Of a DNA stretch of 64,000 nt, positions 1 to 8,252 are shown one piece after another. The stretch's first letter is position 1, and every line of letters starts with the position of its first letter. Under the pieces are notes generated by a model that did no database searches, had not been told where the DNA came from, and saw only the letters and a program-made list of their open reading frames with translations. Made by a program: the position numbers and the translations under genes. The DNA comes from Treponema sp. (GTDB lineage Bacteria > Spirochaetota > Spirochaetia > Treponematales > Treponemataceae): NCBI GenBank assembly GCA_016281495.1, contig JAEEIU010000055.1:17957-81956 (forward strand), read 5' to 3'.

Positions 1-1530
1 TTCTTTTTATTCTGTGCCTGTTCAAGAAGTTTTTTTGCCTCCGCGTTGTTCGGGTCACTTTCAAGAACCTTGTTGAGTGCGGCTATTGCATCATCGTAGT
101 TTCCGTTGTTAAGGGCATTGCGTGCATTTGTAAGGTTAGCGGCTTTTTCATTGGCTGCTTTATTTCTAGCGTTAAGAGCCTGGTTCAAAAGCTGTTTTGC
201 CTCGGCATTGTCGGGATATTCCTTTAAGATGTTATTAAGATCGGCAATGGCCTTGTCATAGTTACCTGCGGCAATGTCTTTCTTTGCCTGATCAAGTTTT
301 GCCCTTAGGTCAGCGGCAGCCTTTTCCTTTGCAGCCTTCTCTTTATCCGCACGGTCCTTGCCTGCTGTTGCCTGTGCAAGAAGCTGTTTGGCAACGGCAT
401 TGTTCGGGTCGTCCTTGAGGATTTCCTTAAGGGCTTCTATGGCCTTGTCATAATTACCGCTGTTTATGTCCTTTTGTGCCTGAGCAAGTTTGTTTGCCTT
501 GTCTGCATCTGCCTTATTCTTTGCGGCTTGGGCCTGTTCAAGAAGCTTTTTGGCCTCAGCATTGTTCGGGTCCTTCTTGAGGATGTCCTGCAATGCGGCG
601 ATTGCCTTGTCATAGTCTCCGTTTGCGATGTCCTTCTTGGCCTGGGCTATCTTTGCGGCTATATCTGAGTCAGCCTTGTTCTTTGCTGCCTGGGCCTGCT
701 CAAGGAGTTTCTTGGCCTCAGCGTTGTTCGGATCATTCTTGAGTATTTCTTTTAAAGCGGCGATCGCGCTGTCATAATCTCCGTTGGCAAGGTCCTTTTT
801 GGCCTGTGCAAGTTTTGCTGCCTGTGCCTGTTCAAGAAGCTTTTTGGCCTCCGCATTGTTCGGGTCCTTTTTGAGGATGTCCTGCAATGCGGCGATTGCC
901 TTGTCATAATATCCATTGGCAATGTCTTTTTTGGCCTGTGCAAGCTTTGCTGCTATGTCTGAGTCACCCTTGTTCTTTGCTGCCTGGGCCTGCTCAAGGA
1001 GCTTCTTGGCTTCAGCGTTGTTCGGATCATTCTTGAGTATTTCTTTTAAAGCGGCGATTGCACTGTCATAGTCTCCGTTGGCAATGTCTTTTTTGGCCTG
1101 TGCAAGCTTTGCGGCATTGTCGGCATCTGCCTTGTTCTTTGCTGCAAGGGCCTGTTCAAGGAGTTTTTTGGCCTCTGCATTGTTCGGGTCCTTCTTGAGG
1201 ATGTCCTGTAATGCGGCTATTGCCTTGTCGTAGTCACCGTTGGCAAGGTCCTTTTTGGCCTGAGCTATCTTTGCGGCATTGTCGGCATCTGCCTTGTTCT
1301 TTGCTGCAAGGGCCTGTTCAAGGAGTTTTTTGGCCTCCGCATTGTTCGGGTCCTTCTTTAGGATGTCCTGTAAGGCGGCTATTGCCTTGTCGTAATCTCC
1401 GTTAGCGATGTTCTTTTTGATCTCGTTCAAGTCATTGCCGTTTTTTGCGGCAAGGGCCTGTTCAAGAAGTTTTCTTGCCTCTGCGTTGTCAGGATCCTTT
1501 TCCAGGATGCTGTTCAACAAAGCAATGGCA
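1..1530 (-). repeat. Tandem 162-bp coding repeats (54-residue TPR units)
   Basis: About nine to ten copies of a unit encoding, in order, AKKDIANGDYDKAIAALQDI, LKKDPNNAEAKKLLEQA and a linker of the type AAKNKADADNAAKIAQ. The landmark complement of DPNNAEAKK recurs near 46, 207, 398, 560, 721, 856, 1016, 1177, 1340 and 1485. The spacing is 162 bp except for one short copy of about 132 bp that lacks the NKADxD linker (between about 721 and 856) and one longer spacing of about 190 bp (207 to 398). The central copies are almost identical in nucleotides as well as in protein, so the array probably changes copy number by recombination. Confidence 0.9.
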
Positions 1531-4055
1531 TCATCGTAATTTTCGTTATCTATCCATCTTCTGGCAAGATCCAGGTTTTGGTCGGTAGAGCGTTTTCCGT
1601 TGTTGCCACCGTTTTTTCTTTTTAATTCCTGGGCCTTTTCCAAAAGCTCACGTGCCTTTTCGTCTTTTGGATTCAATGTGAGCAATTCCTTCATCAGGTT
1701 GATTGCTTCATCGTATTTACCGTCATCAATGTAATCTTGACCGACATCAAGAGCTTCTGCACGTGTTATTGCCCTCTTTCCATAGCGGCGAACAAGGATT
1801 TCAGGAGAAGTTGAAGTTCCGTCAGCACCTACAGTGCCCTTGTTTGCGGCTCCGGTGTATCCGTTTTGGAGGGCCATCTGAGCAAGCCTTGATCCGCCAG
1901 TTGAACCGGAATTTGTTCCATCATTGTTTCCGGAAGAACCTGTTCCTGCTGTGCCGCCATTGTTTCCGGCTGTATTTCCACCAGCCCTGTTTCCAGAGCC
2001 TGATGCATTTCCTGCATTTCCGTTTGATCCGGCAGTTGAGCCATTTGCATTAGCTGTTGATGGTGTTGAACCAGATGTATTACCAGAACCGGTTGATGCT
2101 GTTCTGGAAGTTGATGAAGATGGAGTTCCGGAAGAAGCGTTTGCATTTGAGTTGGTGCTGCCTGAATTTGTTGTGGCAGGAGTATTTGTTGAGCCGGTAT
2201 TTCTTCCAGATGTTCCGGTAGTGTTATTTGAACCTGTTCCAGCGTTTGTGCCGGTTGTAGCAGTCCTGTTTCCTGTTCCTGCATTGCTGCCTGTATTGCC
2301 ACCATTGTTGTTTCCAGTGTTTCCTGTACCGGAATTTGTGGCTTTATTTGAAGCAGTGTTTCCCTGTGATCCAGTTCCAGTGCCGGTGCTTCCAGCTGTA
2401 GAACCATTGTTTGCAGAAGAATTGTTTCCTGTGCCAGCTGTATTTGCGTTACCTGAATTAGGCTGTGTACCAGTGCTTCCGTTATTTGCAATAAGTGAGC
2501 TGCGGTTTGTCTGAGGCGTGTTCATTCCTACAAAGGCAGGAACATCTGACTGTCCGTCATTTGTACTTGCATTTGCGCCTGAAGATGTATTTCCGTCATT
2601 TCCTTCAACAAGGTTTTGATTTGTATTTTGGTTTGCATTGCGTTCCCTGTCTGCGGGAAGCTGGCTTACCTCGTAATCATTGCTTGGATTTACGATTGCC
2701 TGAAGACGGCGTACCTGATCAAGAAGATTTGTGACGTCTGGATCCGGCGACTTATTGTCCGAATTGTTGTCGGAAAGATATTTCTCAAGAATCTTTTCCG
2801 CTCCATCGTAATCGTTGCGGTTCATCAGGTTACGTGCGTTCTCAAGAGTGCGGGCTTTATTCAAAAGGGCATCCTTATCCAATCCCTGTTTTTTAAGCTC
2901 ATCCTCGTCTGCACCTTCTATGAGCCTTACTGCCCCGGAATAATCTGCAGCCGCGATATATGAGTTATAGGCAGAAAGAATGTCAAGTTCTGGAGATTCC
3001 TGCAATGCCTTTCTGTTGCGTGCCTGTTCAAGAAGCTGCTGTGCCTCTGCGTCATCCGGGTTTTCTGAAAGATATGACGTCAACAGGGAAATCGCCTGAT
3101 CGTATTCGCCTGCAAAAATATAGTTCTGTGCCTGCTCGCGTACAAGGGCACCCCTTTCCTTTTCATTTACTTCAAGACGCGTATTGACAGGATTTTTCTC
3201 CGTCTTGTTCTTGCTTGTGCGGTTGGCAATAAGGAAGCCTCCCAGTCCCAGAAGCAGGAATACACCCACTACAGTAAGGATGATGGGCCATTTCTTGGAA
3301 GAATCCCTGTCATTATCCGGTTCCTCTGGCTCCTCAAACCTATTGTCGTTTGGACTTGAATAAATCAAATCATCAGGAACCTGGCTTGATCCGTACTGGC
3401 TGGTATTATCCTGGCTTGTAGCATAGGAAGTCTTGTCCTCAGCCTCATAAGTGTCATTCGTGCCGTACAATGATGTCTTTTCAGTGCTTGCATCATCTGC
3501 AAACAGGGAAGAGGCAGAATAGAATGACGGTGCGGTATATGTTGTACTTGACTTGGCCTCTTCTGATATCGTATTGGTTTTAGAGGTAGTTTCAGTGCTT
3601 GTGCGGGGTCTTGCGTTAGCTGCAGTTTTTGTGGTTGATGCGGTCTTGGTTCCAGATACAGGTTTTGCAGTTGCTGCAGTCCCGGTCCTTCTGGCTGTAC
3701 CCGTTGCAGAAGCGGTTGCTGTGGTGCGGGCTGTGGTTGTGGCCCTTGCTGCTGTTCCTGAGGGCTTGGCCGCAGTTGTTCTTGCTGTGGTCTTTCCTGC
3801 TGTTTTTTCGGCAGCTGTCTTGGCGGTGGCAGAAGTTCTTCCGCTGGCCGCTGTTCTGGTGGTGGCAGTCTTACCGGATGCGGCAGTCTTTGTCGTACTG
3901 CCGGCTGGGCGTCCCGGGCCCTTTTTCTCTGGTCCGGGTCTTGTGGATGCAGTTCTTGTAGTTGAAGTCCGTGTTCCAGTTTTTTTGGTTGATGCAGATG
4001 CCTTTTTTGTGGTTTCTGCTCCGCTCTCTTTATTCGAGTTCTGATTCGTAGCCAT
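1..4055 (-). CDS. Giant membrane-anchored TPR repeat protein (3' end beyond window)
   Basis: An uninterrupted frame reads from an ATG at 4055 to the window edge: 1351 codons, C-terminus missing. Residues about 15-160 are rich in Lys, Thr, Ala, Arg and Ser with short K/R-T-A blocks, like the tails of histone H1-like proteins, and include a PGRPAG stretch recalling an AT-hook core. Residues about 255-277 form a single hydrophobic segment (KKWPIILTVVGVFLLLGLGG), so the basic part is probably cytoplasmic and the rest periplasmic. Then come divergent TPR-like helices (about 282-440), a Gly/Asn/Ser/Thr-rich linker (about 480-745), and TPR units to the edge, the last ones nearly identical. The start overlaps the upstream TPR gene by 26 nt in another frame, suggesting translational coupling. 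The family is not recognised by name. A scaffold role is inferred from the TPRs only. Confidence 0.85.
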   Translation of the reverse strand, partial: MATNQNSNKESGAETTKKASASTKKTGTRTSTTRTASTRPGPEKKGPGRPAGSTTKTAASGKTATTRTAASGRTSATAKTAAEKTAGKTTARTTAAKPSGTAARATTTARTTATASATGTARRTGTAATAKPVSGTKTASTTKTAANARPRTSTETTSKTNTISEEAKSSTTYTAPSFYSASSLFADDASTEKTSLYGTNDTYEAEDKTSYATSQDNTSQYGSSQVPDDLIYSSPNDNRFEEPEEPDNDRDSSKKWPIILTVVGVFLLLGLGGFLIANRTSKNKTEKNPVNTRLEVNEKERGALVREQAQNYIFAGEYDQAISLLTSYLSENPDDAEAQQLLEQARNRKALQESPELDILSAYNSYIAAADYSGAVRLIEGADEDELKKQGLDKDALLNKARTLENARNLMNRNDYDGAEKILEKYLSDNNSDNKSPDPDVTNLLDQVRRLQAIVNPSNDYEVSQLPADRERNANQNTNQNLVEGNDGNTSSGANASTNDGQSDVPAFVGMNTPQTNRSSLIANNGSTGTQPNSGNANTAGTGNNSSANNGSTAGSTGTGTGSQGNTASNKATNSGTGNTGNNNGGNTGSNAGTGNRTATTGTNAGTGSNNTTGTSGRNTGSTNTPATTNSGSTNSNANASSGTPSSSTSRTASTGSGNTSGSTPSTANANGSTAGSNGNAGNASGSGNRAGGNTAGNNGGTAGTGSSGNNDGTNSGSTGGSRLAQMALQNGYTGAANKGTVGADGTSTSPEILVRRYGKRAITRAEALDVGQDYIDDGKYDEAINLMKELLTLNPKDEKARELLEKAQELKRKNGGNNGKRSTDQNLDLARRWIDNENYDDAIALLNSILEKDPDNAEARKLLEQALAAKNGNDLNEIKKNIANGDYDKAIAALQDILKKDPNNAEAKKLLEQALAAKNKADADNAAKIAQAKKDLANGDYDKAIAALQDILKKDPNNAEAKKLLEQALAAKNKADADNAAKLAQAKKDIANGDYDSAIAALKEILKNDPNNAEAKKLLEQAQAAKNKGDSDIAAKLAQAKKDIANGYYDKAIAALQDILKKDPNNAEAKKLLEQAQAAKLAQAKKDLANGDYDSAIAALKEILKNDPNNAEAKKLLEQAQAAKNKADSDIAAKIAQAKKDIANGDYDKAIAALQDILKKDPNNAEAKKLLEQAQAAKNKADADKANKLAQAQKDINSGNYDKAIEALKEILKDDPNNAVAKQLLAQATAGKDRADKEKAAKEKAAADLRAKLDQAKKDIAAGNYDKAIADLNNILKEYPDNAEAKQLLNQALNARNKAANEKAANLTNARNALNNGNYDDAIAALNKVLESDPNNAEAKKLLEQAQNKK

Positions 4056-4935
4056 AATCTACCGTTCCTTCAGCTCCAGCTGACATATTTTGAGTTTCTG
4101 AATCCTGCAATGATGCAGCGACATCTTCAAGTAATCTTCTTCGGCGCTCGGCTTCTTCCTTTTCCTTGCGCTCTGCCTCTGCGGCCTTTTCTGCGGCTAT
4201 ACGTGCCTCTTCCTCCGCCTGTTTTGCCCTCTGGCGTGCTTCCTCAGCCTCTTTCTCTGCGGCGGCCTTTTCTGCGGCCACACGTTCTGCCTCTATGCGC
4301 TCGGCTTCGATACGGGCGTTTTCTGCCTCTATGCGTGCATTTTCAATCTGAATGCGCTGGGCCTCTGCCTTTGCGGCCTCTTCTTCCTTGGCAATACGCT
4401 CTACCTCGGTGTCCAAAAGGGCAATCAAGAGCTGTATCTCCTGATACTGAGGATTTGTGGGGGCAAGTTCCTGATAGCGGATGTAATCTTCCCGGCTGTC
4501 TGCGTAACGTCCAAGCTTGAGCCTTGACTGGGCGCGGTTAAGTACTGCGGGTGCATAGGTCGAATCTGCCGTAATGGCCATAGTATACCATTTCTCGGCA
4601 TTTTCGTAATCCTCCATTTTAAAACAGATGTTTCCTGCGTCGTAAGCCAGAATTTTCTTGTTTGTTCCCGTTGCAAGCATACCCTTATTGCATACTTCAA
4701 GTGCGGCCGGATACTGTTCCAGCTGGTAATAGGACAAGGCGAGATAAATGTATGCGCGGGGATTACCGCCCTCTGTAATTGCTTTCTCAAGAAGCGGTAT
4801 TGCCTTTGCCGGTTCATTCTGTCTGAAAAATTCTTCTCCCTTGGTAAAATTCACATTCTCTGCAAAGACACAGAAAACCACAAAAAGTGAGAGAAAAATG
4901 GTCAGAATGCTCTTTTTTGTGCATTTTTTCTTCAT
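4030..4935 (-). CDS. Secreted TPR protein with C-terminal coiled coil
   Basis: The 301-residue product starts with a signal peptide (MKKKCTKKSILTIFL, hydrophobic core, cleavage near FAEN). Residues about 30-170 hold four TPR-like hairpins (for example YAPAVLNRAQSRLKLGRYAD). Residues about 175-265 are a long Glu/Ala/Arg/Lys coiled coil (repeated IEAE, AEKAA). The tail is acidic. The ATG at 4935 is preferred over an upstream in-frame start at 4968 because AGGAGG (complement at 4945-4950) lies nine bases before it and the signal peptide begins there. The end overlaps the start of the giant TPR gene. A periplasmic scaffold role is inference; no enzyme motif is visible. Confidence 0.88.
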   Translation of the reverse strand: MKKKCTKKSILTIFLSLFVVFCVFAENVNFTKGEEFFRQNEPAKAIPLLEKAITEGGNPRAYIYLALSYYQLEQYPAALEVCNKGMLATGTNKKILAYDAGNICFKMEDYENAEKWYTMAITADSTYAPAVLNRAQSRLKLGRYADSREDYIRYQELAPTNPQYQEIQLLIALLDTEVERIAKEEEAAKAEAQRIQIENARIEAENARIEAERIEAERVAAEKAAAEKEAEEARQRAKQAEEEARIAAEKAAEAERKEKEEAERRRRLLEDVAASLQDSETQNMSAGAEGTVDYGYESELE

Positions 4936-5072
4936 AATGGCAAACCTCCTGCATTTTCCGTTTGACATATTCGCATAAAAAAGTTAATCTTTCAATATGC
5001 GTAGAAATTCCAGAAGGTTCGGACAATAATCTGCACCGAATATCTAAAGGAATTTCAAATGCCTATACTGTC

Positions 5073-5101
5073 ATTATATAGGCTAAACAGATAAAATACA
5101 A
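5073..5101 (-). promoter_or_regulatory. Sigma-70 promoter of the TPR gene pair, with overlapping operator-like palindrome
   Basis: On the minus strand TTGTAT (5096-5101) and a perfect TATAAT (5073-5078) are 17 bp apart, giving a leader of about 130 nt before the ATG at 4935. A 7-bp inverted repeat GCCTATA (5061-5067) / TATAGGC (5077-5083) straddles the -10 box and the predicted start site, a position typical for a repressor site. No binding protein can be assigned. Confidence 0.6.
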
Positions 5102-5186
5102 CAACGTAACTGGTTTCCGGCAAAAAAACCGTATTTTTTTGGACGGAATTCAGCATATAAAAATGAACTAAGGTGGTATTCGTACT

Positions 5187-6554
5187 ATGAGTCCTGTAAT
5201 TATTATTATCGGATGCATTCTCATTGCCGTGATAGTGACTGTTTCAGTCATTCTCATTAAAAATGCAATTACGCCTAAAAAGGTCGGAAACATCAAGAAA
5301 CTGATAAGGGACGGCAAGATTGCTCAGGCGGAAAAGCTGGCAAAATCCATTCTCGCCAAGAATTCCAGGGATTATCTTGCCCACTACTGGCTTGGAAAAA
5401 CCTATCTGGCAGACAAAAAGCCGGAGCAGGCATATCTTGAATTCAAGGCTGTGAACGACAACGCGGTTTTTAACGGTGAAATTCCAGAAGCTGAATTCCG
5501 CCAGGAGATTGCCCCGCTTTACATCAAGTTCGGCGAGACAAAATCCGCTTTACGCGAATACCTTCTGCTGACAAAGCTGGACAGCCAGAATGCAGACAAT
5601 TTCTATACCGTAGGAAAGCTATATGAGGAACAGGGAGAACAGAATCTTGCCATGGGATTCTACCAGAAGGCGATTACGGTCAACCGCAAGCACTCCAAGG
5701 CCCACAGTGCGCTGGGGTATCTACTCCTCAAGAACAAGCAGTTCCCGGAGGCCAAAGAAGAGATTGACATGGCCATAAGGCTCAGTCCGGAGACATACTC
5801 AAACTACTACTATCTGGGAAAGCTCCTCAAGGAAAACGCCGATTATTCCGCGGCCCTCAAGGCATTTGAAAAGGCAGAGCGTGATGCTGACTTCAGGCAG
5901 AAGGCCCTTATAGAGAGGGGTTCATGCTACATGATGGTGGACCAGTATGACAACGCCGCCATCGAGTATCAGAGCGCCATCAAGTACGGAAAGGACCCTT
6001 CCTCACAGGAGACCCTTTATGCGCATTATTTCCTTGCCGCCTGCTACGAGAAGGACCACAAGATAGAAAAGGCCATAGAGGAATGGGAGCAGATTCACGC
6101 AAGGAACCCGCGTTTCCAGGACGTATCCGCAAAGCTCAACGATTACCGCGATCTTCAGAACAACGACAGCATGAAGGAATATCTTACCGCCAATCCGGGA
6201 AATTTCCTTGACATATGCAAGAAAGTGGCTTCCATCGCATACAAGCTGGAGAGCCAGCAGGAAGAGATTACCCCTTACGGATGCGCATTCTCTGCAGTTG
6301 AAAACCGCAAGGATTCATGGATGAACGTGCGCAAGCAGGTGTTCCTGGTGGAATTCTACAGGAAGGGGGATCCTGTTGACGATGCTGCCATAAGAAAGGT
6401 CGGTGACCTTATGCGTGACGAGAATTACTACAAGGCGATAATATTCTCCAGCTCCGGTTTTACAAAAGCTGCCACAGGTTATGCCGACGGAAGGCCCATC
6501 ATTCTGGTTGACAAACCCCAGCTTGAACTCCTGCTTTCCAAGGTGGACAGTTAG
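5187..6554 (+). CDS. Membrane-anchored TPR protein with degenerate Mrr-like C-terminal domain
   Basis: The N-terminus is one membrane anchor (residues 4-25, PVIIIIGCILIAVIVTVSVI). Residues about 35-330 hold TPR hairpins (AHSALGYLLLKNKQFPEAKE, SNYYYLGKLLKENADYSAAL). The last 98 residues match the Mrr/type IV restriction fold in layout: a beta strand FLVEFYR, a helix, KAIIFSSSGFTKAA, then GRPIILVDKPQLELLL. In active Mrr proteins the strand carries Q/E-x-K. Here the lysine position is tyrosine (VEFYR), so nuclease activity is unlikely. It leads a plus-strand run with the phosphoesterase (3-nt gap). AAGGTGG lies about 11 nt before the ATG. The gene is intact; the cytoplasmic placement of the TPRs is inferred. 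Confidence 0.85.
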   Translation: MSPVIIIIGCILIAVIVTVSVILIKNAITPKKVGNIKKLIRDGKIAQAEKLAKSILAKNSRDYLAHYWLGKTYLADKKPEQAYLEFKAVNDNAVFNGEIPEAEFRQEIAPLYIKFGETKSALREYLLLTKLDSQNADNFYTVGKLYEEQGEQNLAMGFYQKAITVNRKHSKAHSALGYLLLKNKQFPEAKEEIDMAIRLSPETYSNYYYLGKLLKENADYSAALKAFEKAERDADFRQKALIERGSCYMMVDQYDNAAIEYQSAIKYGKDPSSQETLYAHYFLAACYEKDHKIEKAIEEWEQIHARNPRFQDVSAKLNDYRDLQNNDSMKEYLTANPGNFLDICKKVASIAYKLESQQEEITPYGCAFSAVENRKDSWMNVRKQVFLVEFYRKGDPVDDAAIRKVGDLMRDENYYKAIIFSSSGFTKAATGYADGRPIILVDKPQLELLLSKVDS

Positions 6555-6557
6555 ACC

Positions 6558-7319
6558 ATGAGGTTTCTCTGCGTTTCAGATATAGTTGACCCGCTTATTT
6601 ATTCAACAGGCGTAAAGGAACGCTATGATGATGTTGACGCAGTTTTCTGTGCCGGAGACCTCAGCATGGAATACCAGGATTTTATCGTTACAGCCCTTGG
6701 CAAACCCATGTTCTTCATCTTCGGCAACCACGACCTCAAGGATTTTTCCATGTACGACAAGCATGCAAGAAGGCAGCCTGTCACCATGTCGGACCTGCAG
6801 AACACCGACAAGGCTCATGGAGGCGATTACCTCAGCAACAAGGTAGTAAGATGCCGCCATCTGGGCTTTGACCTTCCATCGGGAAAAAGGACACCCCTTC
6901 TTCTGGTGGGGCTCTCGGGATCCATGAGATACAATCTGGGAGAAGACCAGTACACGGAAAAGCAGATGTTCAGGCAGATCCTGTTCCTTATACCGCATCT
7001 CTTGTGGAATAAAATCCGTTACGGACGCTATTGCGATGTATTTTTGACACATGCCTCACCGCGTCACATTCACGACAGGGAGGATCAGTGCCACAAGGGC
7101 TTTGAGTGCTTCAACTGGTTCATAAGGAAATTCCGTCCGGCGCTCCTGATTCACGGACACATACACCTTTATGACCTTCAGGCAGTCAGAGTAACAAAAA
7201 GTCATGAGACTACAGTTGTCAATGCATACAGTCACCTGGTCATTGACTATGAACCTAATTTTACAGGTAAAAAAGGAGAAACTAATGGCTCATCCATTAA
7301 TATCCTCACAGACAGATGA
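6558..7319 (+). CDS. Calcineurin-like metallophosphoesterase
   Basis: A 253-residue protein with the ordered metal motifs of the family: SDIVDP (residues 7-12), GDLS (about 33), GNHD (about 56), LTHASPRH (about 161) and GHIH (about 200). The first motif, normally D-x-H, here has Asp but no His, so one metal ligand may come from elsewhere. There is no signal peptide, so it should be cytoplasmic. The substrate (phosphomono- or diester) cannot be predicted. The start is 3 nt after the TPR-Mrr gene, and the last 35 nt overlap the next gene in another frame, so the three are likely translated from one mRNA. Confidence 0.82.
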   Translation: MRFLCVSDIVDPLIYSTGVKERYDDVDAVFCAGDLSMEYQDFIVTALGKPMFFIFGNHDLKDFSMYDKHARRQPVTMSDLQNTDKAHGGDYLSNKVVRCRHLGFDLPSGKRTPLLLVGLSGSMRYNLGEDQYTEKQMFRQILFLIPHLLWNKIRYGRYCDVFLTHASPRHIHDREDQCHKGFECFNWFIRKFRPALLIHGHIHLYDLQAVRVTKSHETTVVNAYSHLVIDYEPNFTGKKGETNGSSINILTDR

Positions 7320-8199
7320 GGACTTTCACAAGGCCCACAACAAGGCCCTGTTCAATGAATTGCAGCACATCCTGAATCCAGAGGAAGCAACCCTGATTTC
7401 ATTTACTGACATAAAGAAAATGATCCGTACAAAAAACGAGGTCTACAAGGGAATGCAGATTGTTCCCATAAACCTGATTGTCGGAAGCGAGGGCCGCTAC
7501 AAGGATTTTGACAATCACTTTTTCCCGAAAAACACCTTCCTGAAAAGAAGATGGGAAAGCGTAGACTCTGCGGTCCTGCAGGACATCACCTTGCCACCGA
7601 TAAGCCTGTATGAGGCAGGAGGCCTTTATTTCGTACGCGACGGAAACCACCGTGTATCTGTTGCCAAGATGAAGGGACAGGAAGCGATTGACGCCGAGGT
7701 TGTAAGCCTTCAGAGCGAGATAAAGCTAAAGCCGAGCAACTCAAAGAAAGACCTGCTCAAGCAAGTCCTTCAGTATGAGAAGAGGGTGTTCTACAACGAG
7801 ACGAGTTTCGGGGACATAACGGACTACTGGTGTCTGGATTTCTCCACTCCGGGTCAGTACGACGTCATCTACAACCACATCCTTACGCACCGCTATTACA
7901 TAAACATGGGCATAACGGAAGAAATTCCATTTGAGGATGCCCTACTTTCATGGTTTGAGAACGTATATCTCCCGGTCATCAAGACAATCGAGCAGAACCA
8001 CATCCTGAGGCTGTTCAAGGACAGAACCCACAGTGACCTCTACATCTACGTCATAAAATACTGGGACGAGCTAAAACAGAAATTCGGAAATGATTTTTCA
8101 CTGGATGAGGCCGTAAAGAATTTCAAGAGGGAAAACTCCGCGCGCACGTTCATCGGACGGATAAAAAACCTGTTTGAAAAAAAGAAGCTGCAGAAATAG
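7285..8199 (+). CDS. ParB/sulfiredoxin-fold-like protein
   Basis: The ATG at 7285 is chosen because AAAGGAG lies 6-7 nt upstream; an in-frame ATG at 7204 would lie deep inside the phosphoesterase gene. The 304-residue product has a segment near residues 105-130 (GGLYFVRDGNHRVSVAKMKG) that looks like the ParB/Srx motif in which a dGhHR-type loop follows a beta strand. The C-terminal half is helical and charged (KNFKRENSARTFIGRIKNLF). No helix-turn-helix DNA-binding domain like that of true ParB is obvious. It may be a nuclease, a nucleotide-binding regulator or a structural relative. Its function is unknown and its place in the operon is the only context. Confidence 0.75.
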   Translation: MAHPLISSQTDEDFHKAHNKALFNELQHILNPEEATLISFTDIKKMIRTKNEVYKGMQIVPINLIVGSEGRYKDFDNHFFPKNTFLKRRWESVDSAVLQDITLPPISLYEAGGLYFVRDGNHRVSVAKMKGQEAIDAEVVSLQSEIKLKPSNSKKDLLKQVLQYEKRVFYNETSFGDITDYWCLDFSTPGQYDVIYNHILTHRYYINMGITEEIPFEDALLSWFENVYLPVIKTIEQNHILRLFKDRTHSDLYIYVIKYWDELKQKFGNDFSLDEAVKNFKRENSARTFIGRIKNLFEKKKLQK

Positions 8200-8252
8200 T
8201 TTTCCGCCTTCCTATTGCTTAAAGTCCCGTCTTTCATTAGAATGGGGGCATT

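Noticed and set aside
1-1530. Regular spacing of about 160 bp with near-identical sequence, resembling a CRISPR-like or satellite array.
   Set aside because: The repeats are one open frame of TPR units without unique spacers, on the strand of a long coding gene.
1924-2514. Plus-strand open frame rich in Val, Pro, Phe and Ala (196 residues).
   Set aside because: It is the antisense reading of the Gly/Asn/Ser/Thr linker of the minus-strand giant TPR gene, with no ribosome binding site and implausible composition.
3553-4044. Plus-strand hydrophobic frame of 163 residues (VAVVRAVVV type).
   Set aside because: It is the antisense of the Lys/Thr/Ala-rich N-terminus of the giant TPR gene, caused by GC-rich repeats.
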